Shown in pieces: positions 62,128 through 64,000 of a stretch of 64,000 nt of DNA. A model generated the notes under the pieces. The model made no database searches, was not told where the DNA came from, and saw nothing but the letters and a program-made list of their open reading frames with translations. The first letter of the stretch is position 1. Every line of letters begins with the position of its first letter. This DNA comes from Pseudoduganella violaceinigra DSM 15887 (GTDB lineage Bacteria; Pseudomonadota; Gammaproteobacteria; Burkholderiales; Burkholderiaceae_D), in assembly GCF_000425385.1 (NCBI RefSeq), contig NZ_AUDI01000004.1, positions 1 through 64,000 of the forward strand. Direction: 5' to 3'. The translations under genes and the position numbers were made by a program.

Positions 62128-62466
62128 ATGAAGACATTCACAAGCACATTGCTTGCCGCAGCGCTGGCCGCTGCCTGTCTGGCCGGCGCACCTGCGCAAG
62201 CCCGGCAAGTAGTTACAGACCCAGCCCGGCAGGCGGTCGTTGCCGATACCGCCGAAGGCGAAATCAGGAAGGTCGACAAGCCGTCCGGCAAACTGACCAT
62301 CAAGCACGGCGAACTGAAAAATCTCGGCATGGGTGCGATGACGATGGTCTTCCGCGCCAAGGACGCGGCCATGCTGGACAAGGTGAAGGCGGGCGACAAG
62401 GTGCGCTTCAGCGTAGAGAGCGCGGACGGCACGCTGACCGTGACCGACATCGACGTGGTGAAGTGA
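62128..62466 (+). CDS. CusF-like periplasmic metal-binding protein
   Basis: 112 aa. Signal peptide, then an OB-fold CusF-type domain (GEIRKVDKPSGKLTIKHGEL; GAMTMVFRAKD; VKAGDKVRFSVE). His and the MTM pair of the Cu(I)/Ag(I) site are present, but the Trp that normally caps the metal is absent (LGMGAMTM). No Cus or Cop pump gene is nearby. Confidence 0.82.
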   Translation: MKTFTSTLLAAALAAACLAGAPAQARQVVTDPARQAVVADTAEGEIRKVDKPSGKLTIKHGELKNLGMGAMTMVFRAKDAAMLDKVKAGDKVRFSVESADGTLTVTDIDVVK

Positions 62467-62470
62467 GCGG

Positions 62471-62989
62471 CTAGGTGCGGGCGAACTCGATGCGCTGCTT
62501 GCGCGGGTTCGGCCGCACGATGTGGTCCAGCGGCAGCACGGTGGACTGCTTGATCTTCTTCAGCGCGATATTCGATTTGACGTTCACCACGCCGGGCAGC
62601 AGCAGGATGTCCTTCATCATCAGGTCCGCGAATGAGGCCAGGTCGTGCGAGACCACGCGCGCCACATAATCGGCCTCGCCCGTCACCGAAAAGCATTCCA
62701 TTACTTCCGGCAGGTCGCGGATCGCTTTCTCGAAGGCGTCGCCGCGCTTTTCCCCATGGCGGTCCAGCGTGATATGGACGAAGGCCATGACGTCCAGGCC
62801 CACGGCGCCCTGTTCCAATACGGCGGCGTAGTGGTCGATGATGCCGGCTTCGCGCAGGCGCTGCACTCGCCGGCCGACCTGCGATACGGACAGGTGCAGC
62901 ACTTCCGCCAGGGCGGCATTGGTGGCTTCTCCATTGCGTTGCAGCTCATTGAGCAGCGATAGGTCGTGGCGGTCGACTGTAATCATCAT
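62471..62989 (-). CDS. Lrp/AsnC-family transcriptional regulator
   Basis: 172 aa: N-terminal HTH (LLNELQRNGEATNAALAEVLHLSVSQVGRRVQRLREAG), then the RAM ligand domain. Divergent from hpd; homologues beside aromatic or branched amino-acid catabolic genes usually control them. Confidence 0.9.
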   Translation of the reverse strand: MMITVDRHDLSLLNELQRNGEATNAALAEVLHLSVSQVGRRVQRLREAGIIDHYAAVLEQGAVGLDVMAFVHITLDRHGEKRGDAFEKAIRDLPEVMECFSVTGEADYVARVVSHDLASFADLMMKDILLLPGVVNVKSNIALKKIKQSTVLPLDHIVRPNPRKQRIEFART

Positions 62990-63000
62990 TAAACCCTATT

Positions 63001-63055
63001 TTTGTGCGCAAAATGCGCGCATCATTTTATGTGAATGGTTTGGATTGCGCAAAAT
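63001..63055. promoter_or_regulatory. Lrp-type operator pair upstream of hpd
   Basis: GCGCAAAAT occurs at 63006-63014 and 63047-63055, 41 bp apart (four helical turns), each in a near-palindromic TTTTGTGCGCAAAA / ATTGCGCAAAAT setting, in the gap between the Lrp gene and hpd. Confidence 0.6.
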
Positions 63056-63112
63056 ATTCAAAATTCGTGCGTAGTATATCCCTATCTATTCACTTGTATA
63101 AGGAGACTGCGC

Positions 63113-64000
63113 ATGAGCGATACGCTTTGGGACAACCCGATGGGCACCGACGGCTTTGAATTTATCGAATACGCGGCACCGGATCCGGTTGCCATGGGCA
63201 AGACGTTCGAAGCCATGGGCTTCACTGCCGTGGCCCGCCACCGCAGCAAGGACGTCACTCTGTACCGCCAGGGCGACGTCAACTTCCTGCTGAACGCGGA
63301 AAAAGACTCGTTCGCGCAGCGCTTCGCCGAACTGCACGGCCCTTCGGTATGCGCCATCGCCTTCCGCGTCAAGGATGCCGCAGCCGCCTACAAACGCGCA
63401 CTGCGCCTGGGCGCATGGGGTTACGAAAGCAAACACGGTCCGATGGAGCTGCAACTGCCAGCCATCAAAGGCATCGGCGATTCGCTGATCTACCTGGTCG
63501 ACCGCTGGCCTGGCAACGGCAATATCAGCATCTATGACGTCGACTTCGAGCCCATTCCAGGCGTGGACCAAAACCCGAAAGGCCACGGCCTGACCTATAT
63601 CGACCACCTGACCCACAATGTGCACCGCGGCCGCATGGGCGAATGGGCCGAGTTCTACGAGCGCCTGTTCAACTTCCGCGAAGTGCGCTACTTCGACATC
63701 GAAGGCCAAGTCACCGGCGTCAAGTCGAAAGCCATGACCAGCCCTTGCGGCAAGCTGCGCATCCCGATCAATGAGGAAGGCACGGACCGCCCGGGCCAGA
63801 TCCAGGAATACCTGGACGCCTATCGCGGCGAAGGTATCCAGCACATCGCCATGGGCAGCGACAACCTGTACGCGACCGTCGACAGCCTGCGCGCCGCCGG
63901 CGTCAAGCTGCTCGATACCATCGACACCTACTACGAGCTGGTGGACCGCCGCATTCCGGGTCACGGCGAACAGCTGCAGGCCCTGCGCGAGCGCAAGATC
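63113..64000 (+). CDS. hpd: 4-hydroxyphenylpyruvate dioxygenase (3' partial)
   Basis: 296 codons are present and the frame runs off the right edge; the family is about 360 aa. Start ATG 63113 with AAGGAG upstream. N-terminal domain EFIEYAAPDP, then first iron His in IDHLTHNVHRG and second in GIQHIAMGS; the Glu ligand is beyond the edge. Converts 4-hydroxyphenylpyruvate to homogentisate in tyrosine breakdown. Confidence 0.95.
   Translation, partial: MSDTLWDNPMGTDGFEFIEYAAPDPVAMGKTFEAMGFTAVARHRSKDVTLYRQGDVNFLLNAEKDSFAQRFAELHGPSVCAIAFRVKDAAAAYKRALRLGAWGYESKHGPMELQLPAIKGIGDSLIYLVDRWPGNGNISIYDVDFEPIPGVDQNPKGHGLTYIDHLTHNVHRGRMGEWAEFYERLFNFREVRYFDIEGQVTGVKSKAMTSPCGKLRIPINEEGTDRPGQIQEYLDAYRGEGIQHIAMGSDNLYATVDSLRAAGVKLLDTIDTYYELVDRRIPGHGEQLQALRERKI

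Noticed and set aside
1-64000. CRISPR arrays, rRNA genes or insertion sequences
   Set aside because: No regularly spaced repeats, rRNA sequence or transposase frame was seen.

Overview
The window is GC-rich, and its gene content and codon use suggest a betaproteobacterium of the Oxalobacteraceae type (Massilia/Duganella/Herbaspirillum-like). This placement is inferred from protein style; no rRNA or other phylogenetic marker is present. Its centre, about 5.5-44.4 kb, is a host-interaction island holding a Hrp1-like type III secretion system (T3SS) followed directly by a type IVb pilus operon.

Layout. 0-5.3 kb: the C-terminal tip of an Rhs protein with a zincin-like (HExxH) toxin domain, its exported putative immunity protein (TIMP/NTR-like in appearance), a hybrid histidine kinase, a frameshifted orphan gene, and two copies of a small transcription unit whose 3' half is that of tRNA-Cys. 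5.5-13.9 kb: the accessory end of the T3SS island. It holds a PhyH-family oxygenase, several very small secretion-type proteins (pilin/needle candidates), a four-repeat HrpK/HrpF-like protein, a degenerate and an intact methyltransferase in tandem, a chaperone-like gene and the ECF sigma factor HrpL. 14.1-31.6 kb: the secretion apparatus in four HrpL-type units: hrpJ-tyeA-like-chaperone-X-Y-hrcV; hrpQ-hrcN-hrpO-hrpP-hrcQ-R-S-T-U plus one orphan gene; hrpB-hrcJ-hrpD-hrpE; hrpF-hrpG-hrcC. 31.7-43.3 kb: a plasmid R64/Bfp-like type IVb pilus operon (TcpQ-like, PilN secretin, PilO, PilP, PilQ, PilR, PilS, PilM, PilV, lytic transglycosylase), an orphan response regulator with a degenerate receiver, and a PilT-like ATPase. 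43.6 kb: one more protein behind an hrp box, a candidate effector. 44.4-64 kb: ordinary chromosome: a histidine phosphatase, pqiABC, two exported hypotheticals, an oxidoreductase/efflux group, an AraC-controlled TPP enzyme plus flavoprotein pair, a LysR/DoxX pair, two universal stress proteins, a CusF-like protein, an Lrp-type regulator and the start of hpd.

How it works together. I found nine sites matching the HrpL promoter form GGAACC-N15/16-CCACNNA, six exact or with only the last base of the -35 changed and three with one mismatch. They lie in front of every T3SS unit and also in front of the PhyH gene, the small-protein genes and the 269-aa protein at 43.6 kb. The hrpL gene is in the island. 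The sequence therefore defines a local HrpL regulon and points to previously unlisted secreted-protein candidates. No hrp box was seen ahead of the pilus operon; a strong hairpin separates it from hrcC, so the pilus is probably controlled separately, perhaps by the neighbouring orphan regulator.
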